Assembly: GCA_002366545.1 (NCBI GenBank)
Contig: DFBH01000060.1
Coordinates: 1 to 32,676, forward strand
Direction: 5' to 3'
From: Candidatus Oleimmundimicrobium americanum
GTDB lineage: Bacteria > Actinomycetota > Aquicultoria > UBA3085 > Oleimmundimicrobiaceae
Length of the DNA stretch: 32,676 bases
How positions within the stretch are numbered: position 1 is the first letter of the stretch; each line of letters opens with the position of its first letter. Positions 24,601-32,212 of this stretch are shown here, in pieces. The translations under genes were made by a program, and so were the position numbers. Under the pieces are notes generated by a model. It searched no databases, was not told where the DNA came from, and saw nothing but the letters and a program-made list of their open reading frames with translations.

Positions 24601-25442
24601 AAATAATCGCCATACCTCATCTTAAGATCTCGGTACAGTTGTTCATCGGGGATAAGTTGCTTCTCTTTTAAGTTTTGAAGTTTCTCAAAAACATAATTAA
24701 ACCAAGCCACCTTTTCTACATTGCTTTCTTTAGCATCCTTAATTTCTGCTTTATACTCCTTCTCAATTTTCTTAATCTCCGCTTTGGTCAAAGGACGGGT
24801 TTTTTCTACCTCTCCCGAGTCCTCTTCTTCAACTACTTCTTTTATTGGAGAATTCAAGCGTTCGCTCTTTTCGGCCTCCAATCTTTCAATTTCTTTTCCC
24901 CCTTCTTCTACAACCTCGGTAATTTCCTGCTCCAGCTCTTGTTTAAGTATCGATAAATCTTCTTCTAGCTGATCTTCTTTTACGTCGGTAATGATATAGG
25001 AGGAAAAATAGAGTACTCTTTCAAGATCCTTGGGAGAAATGTCCAAAAGATACCCCATGCGCGAAGGCACTCCCTTGAAATACCAAATATGAGCTACGGA
25101 CACAGCGAGCTCAATATGAGCCATGCGTTCCCTTCTTACCTTGGAGCGAGTAACTTCCACTCCGCATCGTTCACAGATAATTCCTTTAAAGCGTATCTTT
25201 TTATACTTACCGCAATAACATTCCCAATCCTTGGTTGGACCAAATATCTTCTCGCAAAAAAGACCATCTTTTTCCGGCTTTAACGTACGATAATTAATTG
25301 TTTCCGGCTTTTTGACTTCTCCGCTCGACCAACTCCTGATTTGTTCAGAAGATGCAAGCCCTATCCTTATCGCGCTAAAATTATTGCCATTTTGCAAACT
25401 TTTTGCCTTCATGCTATCAAACCGAATATCCTTATTCATCAT
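21588..25442 (-). CDS. rpoC: RNA polymerase beta-prime subunit
   Basis: The catalytic largest subunit of RNA polymerase, 1284 residues. Visible marks are the N-terminal zinc site Cys75, Cys77, Cys90, Cys93; the region [20 protein letters not shown]; the magnesium-binding NADFDGDQ near 560; and a second zinc site near 886 and 957-967 ([11 protein letters not shown]), followed by [20 protein letters not shown]. A charged insertion of about 90 residues at about 155-248 matches the place and character of the insertion I know from actinobacterial beta-prime. The C-terminus ends in a short acidic tail. ATG at 25442 (or 25439) overlaps the end of rpoB by 11 or 8 bases. Confidence 0.98.
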   Translation of the reverse strand: [1284 protein letters not shown]

Positions 25443-28400
25443 CAGACCCCTCTTCCGATGCCCCTACTTCGTCAGTTTCATCGGGGTTTTCCAAACTTTT
25501 GATATCTATTTCTTCAAATCCTGCTTCTTTAATTGCCATGTCATCTTCGCCTTCACTTTTAATGGACTCCAAAAAACCGCTCAATTTCAACTCTTCCTCA
25601 ATCTTCTTATCCATATCTTCCTCTATCTTTTTGAACTCCACCTCTTTGCCTTCTTCGTAAATAGCCGCAACATCTAAACATAACCCCTGCATCTCCTTCA
25701 CTAAAACCCTGAAAGATTCGGGAAGGCCGGGGTTAGAAATATTCTCCCCTTTAACGATGGATTCATAGGCTTTTACTCTACCCACAACATCGTCAGACTT
25801 AATGGTTAAGACCTCTTGAAGAGTATTTGCCGCTCCATAGGCTTCCAGAGCCCAAACTTCCATCTCGCCAAAACGCTGACCTCCAAATTGGGCTTTTCCT
25901 CCCAACGGTTGCTGTGTTATCAATGAGTATGGACCCGTTGAACGAGCATGGATTTTATCATCAACTAAATGAAGCAGTTTCATCACATATATATATCCGA
26001 TGGTAATATCCTCGGTAAATGGTTCTCCTGAACGCCCATCATAAAGCCTTGTCTTGCCCGACGATGGTAAACCGGCTTTCTTTAATGCATCCCTTATCTC
26101 CGCTTCGGATGCTCCGTCAAAAGTCGGAGTCGCTACAAAGATCGGGCTCTCGGTAGATTTCCTGTCTTCGCTCCACCCCACACTTGCTGCCCATCCAAGG
26201 TGAGTTTCCAAAATCTGTCCGAGATTCATTCTGGATGGTACGCCAAGGGGATTGAGAATTATATCAATAGGAGCACCGTCCTCCAAAAACGGCATATCTT
26301 CTTCGGGAAGAATTTTGGAGATAACCCCCTTGTTTCCATGCCGCCCAGCGAGCTTATCTCCCACAGATATCTTTCTCTTTTGAGCCACAAAAACCCTCAC
26401 CAACTTATTTACACCTGGTGGGAGTTCGTTTTTGTTCTTCCGGGAGAAAACCTTAACATCCATTACGACCCCGCCTTCACCGTGAGGAACCCTTAACGAC
26501 GTATCTCTAACCTCCCTGGCTTTCTCCCCAAAAATAGCTCTAAGCAACTTTTCTTCAGCGGTAAGCTCCGTTTCACCCTTGGGAGTTACTTTCCCAACCA
26601 AGATATCTCCCGGAGCAACCTCAGCACCAATTCTTATAATCCCATCTTCATCCAGATCCTTTAATGCTTCCTCACCAATATTTGGAACTTCCTGGGTAAT
26701 TTCCTCAGCGCCAAGTTTAGTATCCCGCGCTTCAATTTCATATTCCTCAATGTGGATTGAGGAGAGAACGTCTTCCTTAACAAGCTTTTCGCTTATAATT
26801 ATGGCATCCTCATAATTAAAACCTTCCCAAGGCATAAAAGCCACCAAAAGATTGCGTCCGAGAGCAAGCTCTCCCATATCAGATGCCGAACCATCGGCAA
26901 TTATCTGACCTGTTTTTACCTTATCTCCCTTTTTCACAATAGGTTTTTGGTTAATACATGTTCCTTGGTTGGACCGTCTAAACTTTTCCAATTCGTATAC
27001 ATCTTTGCCCTTCTTGGCCTTAATTTCGATATATCCGGCATCAGCTTTGGTAACCAATCCATCTCTTTTAGCAACCACCGCTTCACCCGTGTCTTTAACG
27101 ATTCGATGCTCTATGCCGGTTCCAACAAGGGGAGCCTCCGCCTTTAAGAGAGGGACAGCTTGACGCTGCATATTCGAGCCCATAAGTGCCCTATTTGCAT
27201 CATCGTGCTCCAGAAAGGGTATTAGTGACGTAGCAACGCTAATTGTCTGACGAGGAGAAACATCCATATAATCAACCTCTTTAGGATCAACCATCTTAAC
27301 TTCATCAATTTTCTTTAAAGGATTATGTATTCTGACCAAAACCTTGTCGTTAACAAAGTTGCCTTTTTCATCAAAAGGTGCGTTTGCTTGAGCGACTACA
27401 TATTCATCCTCTTTGTCAGCTGTTAAGTACTCTATCTCCCCGGTAATTACCCCATTTTTAACTTTCCTATATGGAGTTTCCAAAAACCCCAAATCATTTA
27501 CCCGAGCATAAGTAGCCAAGGAACCTATAAGTCCAATATTTGGACCCTCAGGCGTCTCAATGGGACACATCCTCCCATAATGTGAAGGATGAACATCCCT
27601 CACCTCAAATCCCGCTCTTTCCCTGGAAAGCCCTCCCGGTCCAAGCGCCGAAAGACGTCTTTTGTGGGTAAGCCCGGACAACGTGTTTGTTTGATCCATA
27701 AATTGGGATAACTGACTGCTTCCAAAAAATTCCTTTAATGCCGCTACGATAGGTCTTATGTTTACAAGAGATTGAGGAGTAATTGTTTCCAAATCCAAGG
27801 TTGTCATCCGTTCCCTGACAACTCGCTCCATTCTGGATAGACCAATTTTAAACTGATTCTGTATAAGCTCCCCGATGGAACGAATCCTTCTGTTGCCCAA
27901 ATGATCTATATCATCAACTTCTCCAATCCCTTGATGGAGCCTAACCAGGTATTGGATAATTTCTAAAATATCTTCTTTTGTAAGAATTGTTACTTCTTCC
28001 GAAATATTCAATCCAAGTTTTTTGTTTATCTTGTAACGTCCAACCTTAGCCAAATTATAACGCTTCGGATTAAAAAACATCGACTCAATGAGAGATCTCG
28101 CTCCCTCAACCGTGGGAGGTTCACCCGGACGCAGTTTTTTGTAAATTTCAATTAGAGCTTCCTCTTGTGAGTCAATATTATCGTGCTCCAAAGTATCCTT
28201 AATACACTGTGCTCCATTGAAAAGATTTAACATCTCTTCGTCATTGCCAAAACCCAGGGCTTTAAGAAGCGTAAGAACTGATTGCTTTCTTTTTCTGTCT
28301 ATGCGAACACCAACAATGTTTTTCTTATCAATCTCAAATTCAAGCCAAGCTCCCCTATTGGGAATAACCTTGGCTGATGTAATAATCTTATCTGTTTGTT

Positions 28401-28848
28401 TATCTATTGCTTGAGTATAATAAACACCGGGCGACCTAACAAATTGATTAACCACCACTCTCTCGGTGCCATTTATAATAAATGTGCCCTTATCGGTCAT
28501 CATGGGAAACTCTCCCATGTAAACATCTTGTTCCCTTATCTCACCAGTCTCTTTGTTGATGAAACACACTTTAGCGAAGAGAGGAGCGCCGTAAGACATA
28601 TCTTTTTCTCTACACTCAGCCATACTACCCTTAACTTCTCCAAAATAATGCTCTCCAAACTCAAGAGCACGGTTTCCAGTAAAGTCCTCAATTGGAGAAA
28701 TATCTCGCAAAGCCTCTGTCAATCCTTCGGTTGTAAGCCACTCAAAGGAATCTCTTTGAACCGATATTAAATTGGGCAACTCTAAAATTTCTGGAATTTT
28801 ACCGAAGCTTTTGCGCTTTCTTAAACAAGAATCTGGTTTTCGCACCAA
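25432..28848 (-). CDS. rpoB: RNA polymerase beta subunit
   Basis: The second catalytic subunit, 1138 residues. The rifampicin-binding region reads SSQLSQFMDQTNTLSGLTHK RRLSALGPGGL, with the usual drug-contact Asp, His and Ser in place. GDKLAGRHGNKGVIS and the C-terminal GGKAQFGGQRFGEMEVWALE AYGAANTLQE are further signatures. After LCLDVAAI an acidic tail of about 75 residues follows, longer than usual. The start is TTG at 28848, 7 bases after AAGGAG; a GTG is the next codon. The gene lies 161 bases after rplL behind two inverted repeats and overlaps rpoC. Confidence 0.98.
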   Translation of the reverse strand: MVRKPDSCLRKRKSFGKIPEILELPNLISVQRDSFEWLTTEGLTEALRDISPIEDFTGNRALEFGEHYFGEVKGSMAECREKDMSYGAPLFAKVCFINKETGEIREQDVYMGEFPMMTDKGTFIINGTERVVVNQFVRSPGVYYTQAIDKQTDKIITSAKVIPNRGAWLEFEIDKKNIVGVRIDRKRKQSVLTLLKALGFGNDEEMLNLFNGAQCIKDTLEHDNIDSQEEALIEIYKKLRPGEPPTVEGARSLIESMFFNPKRYNLAKVGRYKINKKLGLNISEEVTILTKEDILEIIQYLVRLHQGIGEVDDIDHLGNRRIRSIGELIQNQFKIGLSRMERVVRERMTTLDLETITPQSLVNIRPIVAALKEFFGSSQLSQFMDQTNTLSGLTHKRRLSALGPGGLSRERAGFEVRDVHPSHYGRMCPIETPEGPNIGLIGSLATYARVNDLGFLETPYRKVKNGVITGEIEYLTADKEDEYVVAQANAPFDEKGNFVNDKVLVRIHNPLKKIDEVKMVDPKEVDYMDVSPRQTISVATSLIPFLEHDDANRALMGSNMQRQAVPLLKAEAPLVGTGIEHRIVKDTGEAVVAKRDGLVTKADAGYIEIKAKKGKDVYELEKFRRSNQGTCINQKPIVKKGDKVKTGQIIADGSASDMGELALGRNLLVAFMPWEGFNYEDAIIISEKLVKEDVLSSIHIEEYEIEARDTKLGAEEITQEVPNIGEEALKDLDEDGIIRIGAEVAPGDILVGKVTPKGETELTAEEKLLRAIFGEKAREVRDTSLRVPHGEGGVVMDVKVFSRKNKNELPPGVNKLVRVFVAQKRKISVGDKLAGRHGNKGVISKILPEEDMPFLEDGAPIDIILNPLGVPSRMNLGQILETHLGWAASVGWSEDRKSTESPIFVATPTFDGASEAEIRDALKKAGLPSSGKTRLYDGRSGEPFTEDITIGYIYVMKLLHLVDDKIHARSTGPYSLITQQPLGGKAQFGGQRFGEMEVWALEAYGAANTLQEVLTIKSDDVVGRVKAYESIVKGENISNPGLPESFRVLVKEMQGLCLDVAAIYEEGKEVEFKKIEEDMDKKIEEELKLSGFLESIKSEGEDDMAIKEAGFEEIDIKSLENPDETDEVGASEEGSDDE

Positions 28849-28891
28849 TGTTTCACTCCTTATAAACGAGGGGAATAATGTTTTTAAACGT

Positions 28892-28919
28892 AAACTTAAA
28901 TGTTAGCACTTTTAAGTTT
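28892..28919 (-). promoter_or_regulatory. Inverted repeat over the putative rpoB -10 box
   Basis: AAACTTAAA (28892-28900) and its exact complement TTTAAGTTT (28911-28919) flank a 10-base loop. The repeat covers the -10 element of the promoter at 28900-28928, so it could be an operator or an RNA hairpin in the rpoB leader. Both roles are inference. Confidence 0.4.
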
Positions 28920-28928
28920 ATTGATCAA
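28900..28928 (-). promoter_or_regulatory. Possible promoter for rpoBC
   Basis: On the minus strand TTGATC (28923-28928), a 17-base spacer and TAACAT (28900-28905) preceded by TGC (extended -10). Each box matches consensus at four of six bases. It would give a leader of about 45 bases before the rpoB TTG. Confidence 0.45.
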
Positions 28929-28937
28929 GAAAAATCA

Positions 28938-28991
28938 AATCGGCCAATTCTATTGTAATGAAATAAACCATCCAATTAAAAATGGCCGATT
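28938..28991 (-). promoter_or_regulatory. Long-loop inverted repeat between rplL and rpoB, possible attenuator
   Basis: AATCGGCCA and its exact complement TGGCCGATT (28938-28946, 28983-28991) enclose a 36-base AT-rich loop. Read leftward, the distal arm is followed by TGATTTTTCTTGA, a partial U-tract. In E. coli this intergenic region holds an attenuator and an RNase III site; a similar role here is inference from position. Confidence 0.5.
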
Positions 28992-29009
28992 ATTTAAACT
29001 TTATTTTAA

Positions 29010-29408
29010 TTACTTAATTTCAACCGTTGCTCCAGCTTCTTCCAGCTGAGTTTTAATCTTTTCAGCTTCGTCTTTTGAAACTCCCTCTTTTACAGCCTTG
29101 GGTGCACCATCAACCAACGCTTTTGCTTCCTTTAAACCAAGGCTGGTTATAGTTCTCACCGTTTTAATAACCTGAATCTTTTGAGTACCCGCACCAGTTA
29201 GAACCACGTCAAAAGCGGTCTTTTCTTCGGCTCCGCCTTCTGCGGCACCACCAGCGACAGGTGTTGCTGCTGCAACAGCAACCGGTGCAGCGGCGCTCAC
29301 GCCAAAAACATCTTCCATCTCCTTTACGAGCTCGGAAAGCTCGAGTACGCTCATTCCTTTAATCGCATTTAAAATATCATCTTTTGTAAGTTTCTTTTCC
29401 TGAGCCAA
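29010..29408 (-). CDS. rplL: Large ribosomal subunit protein bL12 (L7/L12)
   Basis: bL12 forms the flexible stalk that recruits translational GTPases, bound in several copies to uL10. The product, about 132 residues, has the N-terminal dimer domain (LTKDDILNAIKGMSVLELSE), an Ala/Gly hinge (about 40-62), and the C-terminal domain with EKTAFDVVLTGAGTQKIQVI and GLKEAKALVDGAPKAVKEGV. I prefer TTG at 29408 because GGGGGTG stands a good distance before it; the GTG at 29417 lies inside that Shine-Dalgarno region. It follows rplJ by 23 bases. Confidence 0.96.
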   Translation of the reverse strand: MAQEKKLTKDDILNAIKGMSVLELSELVKEMEDVFGVSAAAPVAVAAATPVAGGAAEGGAEEKTAFDVVLTGAGTQKIQVIKTVRTITSLGLKEAKALVDGAPKAVKEGVSKDEAEKIKTQLEEAGATVEIK

Positions 29409-29431
29409 ATCTTTCACCCCCTTAAAACAGA

Positions 29432-29956
29432 CTAATTTTCAAAAGATTTTTGCTTTACTATTCCATCTAAAACCGTGACCAACCCGCGAATCGGGCCAGC
29501 AAGAACATTGGCAAATCCCGAAACCGGGGCCTCCATGCTCCCCATAAGTTTTGACACAAGAATCTCAAAAGACGGCAAGGAAGCTAACTCTTTCACCAAA
29601 GACGAGGCGATAACCCTACCTTGTAATATCCCGCCCTTAACTTTAAGACAGCCTTGCTGCTTCGAAAACTTGGCCAAAATTTTAGGGACAACCACCTCAT
29701 CGTCATAACTTACAGCAAGAGCCGTAGGCCCGGTGAAAAAATCATCCGCGCACTCAAGGTTTTTATCTTGTGCCGCAATGCGAATTAACGTATTTTTAAA
29801 AACTTTATATTCCGCATTTTGTTCTCTTAAAGAATTTCGCAATTCACTTATTTGATGAACATTTAAACCGGTGAAATCGGTAAGGACAACAACTTTTGCT
29901 GTCTCAAGCCTTTTCTTTATCTCTTCAACTTCTGCTACTTTTTCCGGTCGAGCCAT
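29432..29956 (-). CDS. rplJ: Large ribosomal subunit protein uL10
   Basis: uL10 is the base of the stalk and binds bL12 dimers through its C-terminal helix. The product has 174 residues, with MARPEKVAEVEEIKKRLETA, VVLTDFTGLNVHQISELRNS LREQNAEYKVFKNTL and FTGPTALAVSYDDEVVVPKI. ATG at 29956 follows AAAGGAG by 5 bases; the TTG at 29971 lies before the Shine-Dalgarno and is unlikely. An L10 leader precedes it, so autogenous control by the uL10-bL12 complex is expected. Confidence 0.96.
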   Translation of the reverse strand: MARPEKVAEVEEIKKRLETAKVVVLTDFTGLNVHQISELRNSLREQNAEYKVFKNTLIRIAAQDKNLECADDFFTGPTALAVSYDDEVVVPKILAKFSKQQGCLKVKGGILQGRVIASSLVKELASLPSFEILVSKLMGSMEAPVSGFANVLAGPIRGLVTVLDGIVKQKSFEN

Positions 29957-29976
29957 AAAAACTCCTTTCAAAACTC

Positions 29977-30075
29977 AAAAAATTAACCTCCACAAACTGC
30001 AGAGGCTTAAATCGCTCTCAACCTCGGTAGGCAATCCTTAGGCTTTAAAAAGCACCTACTGTCTGCGGTTAAACT
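29977..30075 (-). promoter_or_regulatory. L10 leader RNA with attenuator-like hairpin
   Basis: In the 212-base gap between rplA and rplJ the minus strand contains CAGACAGTAGGTGC (about 30052-30065) and its partner GCCTACCGAGG (about 30021-30031), the conserved pairing of the L10 leader family, which binds uL10-bL12 and represses rplJL. Nearer the gene a hairpin, CCTC...GAGG with wobble pairs inside (29987-30005), is followed by TTAATTTTTT (29977-29986), as in an intrinsic terminator. A promoter upstream is probable, but I see only weak AT-rich candidates in 30076-30168. Confidence 0.8.
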
Positions 30076-30168
30076 TTACTTAATCTTATTATCTTTTATA
30101 TCTTTAACAACGTTTAAAAAGGCTAACAAATTTAAAAAGATTAGTCAATCAATAAAACCTAAAAACCT

Positions 30169-30873
30169 CTATTCTCCAAGTAAATCTTTAATTTTGGTCG
30201 AATCCACCTTAATTCCCGGTCCCATCGTTGAGGTAATGGTGATCCCTTTTAAATATTTCCCTTTAGCAGCAGCGGGCTTTGCCTTAACTATCTCCTCCAA
30301 AAAGACACCATAATTTTCAATTAAATCCTTTTCAGAAAAACCTGCTTTGCCTATAATCACGTGAACGTTATTGGTTTTATCGAGTCTATACTCTACTTTT
30401 CCGGCTTTAATATCCTTTACTGCTCTACCAACATCAAAGGTAATCGTACCCGATTTAGGATTGGGCATAAGACCCTTAGAGCCCAATATTTTCCCTAATT
30501 TTCCAACGTTGCTCATCATATCCGGAGTAGCAACGGCGATATCAAAATCCGTCCAGCCTCCCTTAACCTTCTCAACCAAATCAGCGGCACCCACAAAATC
30601 AGCACCAGCTTCACTCGCCTCTTGAACCTTTTCGCCCTGGGCAAAAACAGCGACCCTGACCTCTTTCCCTGTCCCATGAGGAAGAACCACTGTTCCCCTA
30701 ACTTGCTGATCCGCTTTGCGGGAATCTACTCCCAATTTGATATGAACCTCAATGGTTTCATCAAATTTTGTGTTAGCATTTTCCTTAACCAGATTTATTG
30801 CTTCCATCGGGATGTATAACTTCTCCACATCAACTTTCTTCACAATTTCCTTATATCTTTTACTTCTCTTCAT
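30169..30873 (-). CDS. rplA: Large ribosomal subunit protein uL1
   Basis: uL1 forms the mobile E-site stalk; in many bacteria it represses the L11 operon. The 234-residue product begins MKRSKRYKEIVKKVDVEKLY and shows GTVVLPHGTGKEVRVAVFAQ, GSKGLMPNPKSGTITFDVGR and the end GPGIKVDSTKIKDLL. ATG at 30873 has an AGGAGGT close upstream; the longer frame to 30912 lacks one. It follows rplK by 55 bases. Confidence 0.97.
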   Translation of the reverse strand: MKRSKRYKEIVKKVDVEKLYIPMEAINLVKENANTKFDETIEVHIKLGVDSRKADQQVRGTVVLPHGTGKEVRVAVFAQGEKVQEASEAGADFVGAADLVEKVKGGWTDFDIAVATPDMMSNVGKLGKILGSKGLMPNPKSGTITFDVGRAVKDIKAGKVEYRLDKTNNVHVIIGKAGFSEKDLIENYGVFLEEIVKAKPAAAKGKYLKGITITSTMGPGIKVDSTKIKDLLGE

Positions 30874-30928
30874 AATACCTCCTGTGGTTTTAACGGAATT
30901 TTCCTCCCACATTATTAAATATTGAGCT

Positions 30929-31354
30929 TTAGTCGACTACCTCTATACCCATGGTATTGGCCGTACCCTCAACAATTTTAATTGCACCATCTATATCTTT
31001 AGCATTTAAATCTTTAAACTTTAATTCAGCAATCTCTTTTATTTTAGCCCTGGGAATCTTAGCAACCTTATCCCGATTTGGCTGACCGGACCCCTTTTCT
31101 ATTCCAGCAGCCTTTTTAAGAAGAATAGCCGCAGGTGGAGTCTTGGTAATAAACGTATATGATCTGTCCTCGTAAACCGTTATCTCCACAGGAATTATCA
31201 TCCCATTCTGAGACTGCGTTTGAGCATTAAATTCCTTGCAAAACCCCATTATATTTACCCCGTGCTGGCCCAAAGCCGGACCAACGGGGGGAGCAGGTGT
31301 AGCTTGACCCGCCGGAATTTGTAACTTTATTAAACCCACAACTTTCTTTGCCAT
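30929..31354 (-). CDS. rplK: Large ribosomal subunit protein uL11
   Basis: uL11 forms the GTPase-associated centre with its rRNA and is the thiostrepton-binding site and the sensor for stringent-response RelA. The product is 141 residues. The N-terminal domain contains LQIPAGQATPAPPVGPALGQ HGVNIMGFC, including the proline pair involved in thiostrepton binding, and the C-terminal domain binds rRNA. The ATG is at 31354, 28 bases after nusG. Confidence 0.98.
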   Translation of the reverse strand: MAKKVVGLIKLQIPAGQATPAPPVGPALGQHGVNIMGFCKEFNAQTQSQNGMIIPVEITVYEDRSYTFITKTPPAAILLKKAAGIEKGSGQPNRDKVAKIPRAKIKEIAELKFKDLNAKDIDGAIKIVEGTANTMGIEVVD

Positions 31355-31382
31355 CCTTTAACTTCTCCTTCCAAATATACCT

Positions 31383-31913
31383 TTATAACTTAGCTACTTG
31401 ACCAAATCCAAGTTCAACTGGAGTCTCCCGTCCAAAAATAGAAACGAGGACCTTTACCTTGCTCTGATCAAGATTTATCTCTGAAATTACGCCCGTGAAG
31501 TTGGCCAATGGGCCTGATTTGACTTTAACGGTTTGTCCTTCAACAAATTCTGTCTTGGGTTTGAGCTTCTCAAAACCGGTTTTACGAAGAATCTTTGCAA
31601 TCTCATCCTTCGAAAGAGGTGTGGGTCGACCGCTCGAGCCAACAAAACCGGTGACACCCGGGGTATTTCTTACCACATACCAAGGATCATCGCCCATCTC
31701 CATTTGAACCAAAATATAACCGGGGAAAACTTTCTTTTGAGAAAAAGTCTTTTTGCCACCCTTTATTTCAACTACATCTTCGGTAGGAACAATAACATCA
31801 AATATCTTATCCTTCATACCCATTGAAGATACTCTATGTTCAAGATTGACTTTTACCTTATCCTCATACCCGGAATACGTATGAACCACATACCAATTTT
31901 TCTTTATTGCCAT
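31383..31913 (-). CDS. nusG: Transcription elongation factor NusG
   Basis: NusG binds RNA polymerase through its NGN domain and couples it to Rho or to ribosomal uS10 through its KOW domain. The 176-residue product shows NWYVVHTYSGYEDKVKVNLE, KVFPGYILVQMEMGDDPWYV VRNTPGVTGFVG (NGN, about 1-110) and KVKSGPLANFTGVISEIN (KOW, about 125-176). There is no large insertion between the domains. The start is ATG at 31913, 16 bases after secE. Confidence 0.98.
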   Translation of the reverse strand: MAIKKNWYVVHTYSGYEDKVKVNLEHRVSSMGMKDKIFDVIVPTEDVVEIKGGKKTFSQKKVFPGYILVQMEMGDDPWYVVRNTPGVTGFVGSSGRPTPLSKDEIAKILRKTGFEKLKPKTEFVEGQTVKVKSGPLANFTGVISEINLDQSKVKVLVSIFGRETPVELGFGQVAKL

Positions 31914-31929
31914 TTACAAATCCATCCAA

Positions 31930-32142
31930 TCAAACAGAAATTAACTTTAAAATTATAGTAAACAGGTAATCAAATCCCCCGATAAAGGCCGAAAAAATTA
32001 CGGTCAAAAACAAAACAATTACAGTTGAGGAAATTATCTCATTCTTCGAAGGCCAAGAAACTTTCTTGAGTTCAATCTTAACCTCTTTAAAATAATTTCC
32101 CAGTTTTCTTGTTTTTTTAACCGCCTTTTTCTTTTTAGACAT
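31930..32142 (-). CDS. secE: Preprotein translocase subunit SecE
   Basis: SecE clamps the SecY channel. The 70-residue product is of the short single-span kind: a Lys-rich N-terminus (MSKKKKAVKKTRKLGNYFKE), the conserved amphipathic segment VKIELKKVSWPSKNEI, and one membrane segment at about 40-66. ATG at 32142 follows GAGGG. It comes after tRNA-Trp and the inverted repeat at 32213-32255, and before nusG, as in most bacteria. Confidence 0.96.
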   Translation of the reverse strand: MSKKKKAVKKTRKLGNYFKEVKIELKKVSWPSKNEIISSTVIVLFLTVIFSAFIGGFDYLFTIILKLISV

Positions 32143-32212
32143 CGATTTCCCTCAAAATTTAATAAAATTGCAACCTACCATTAACGTTAGAGATAACATA
32201 CTGCACATCTTT

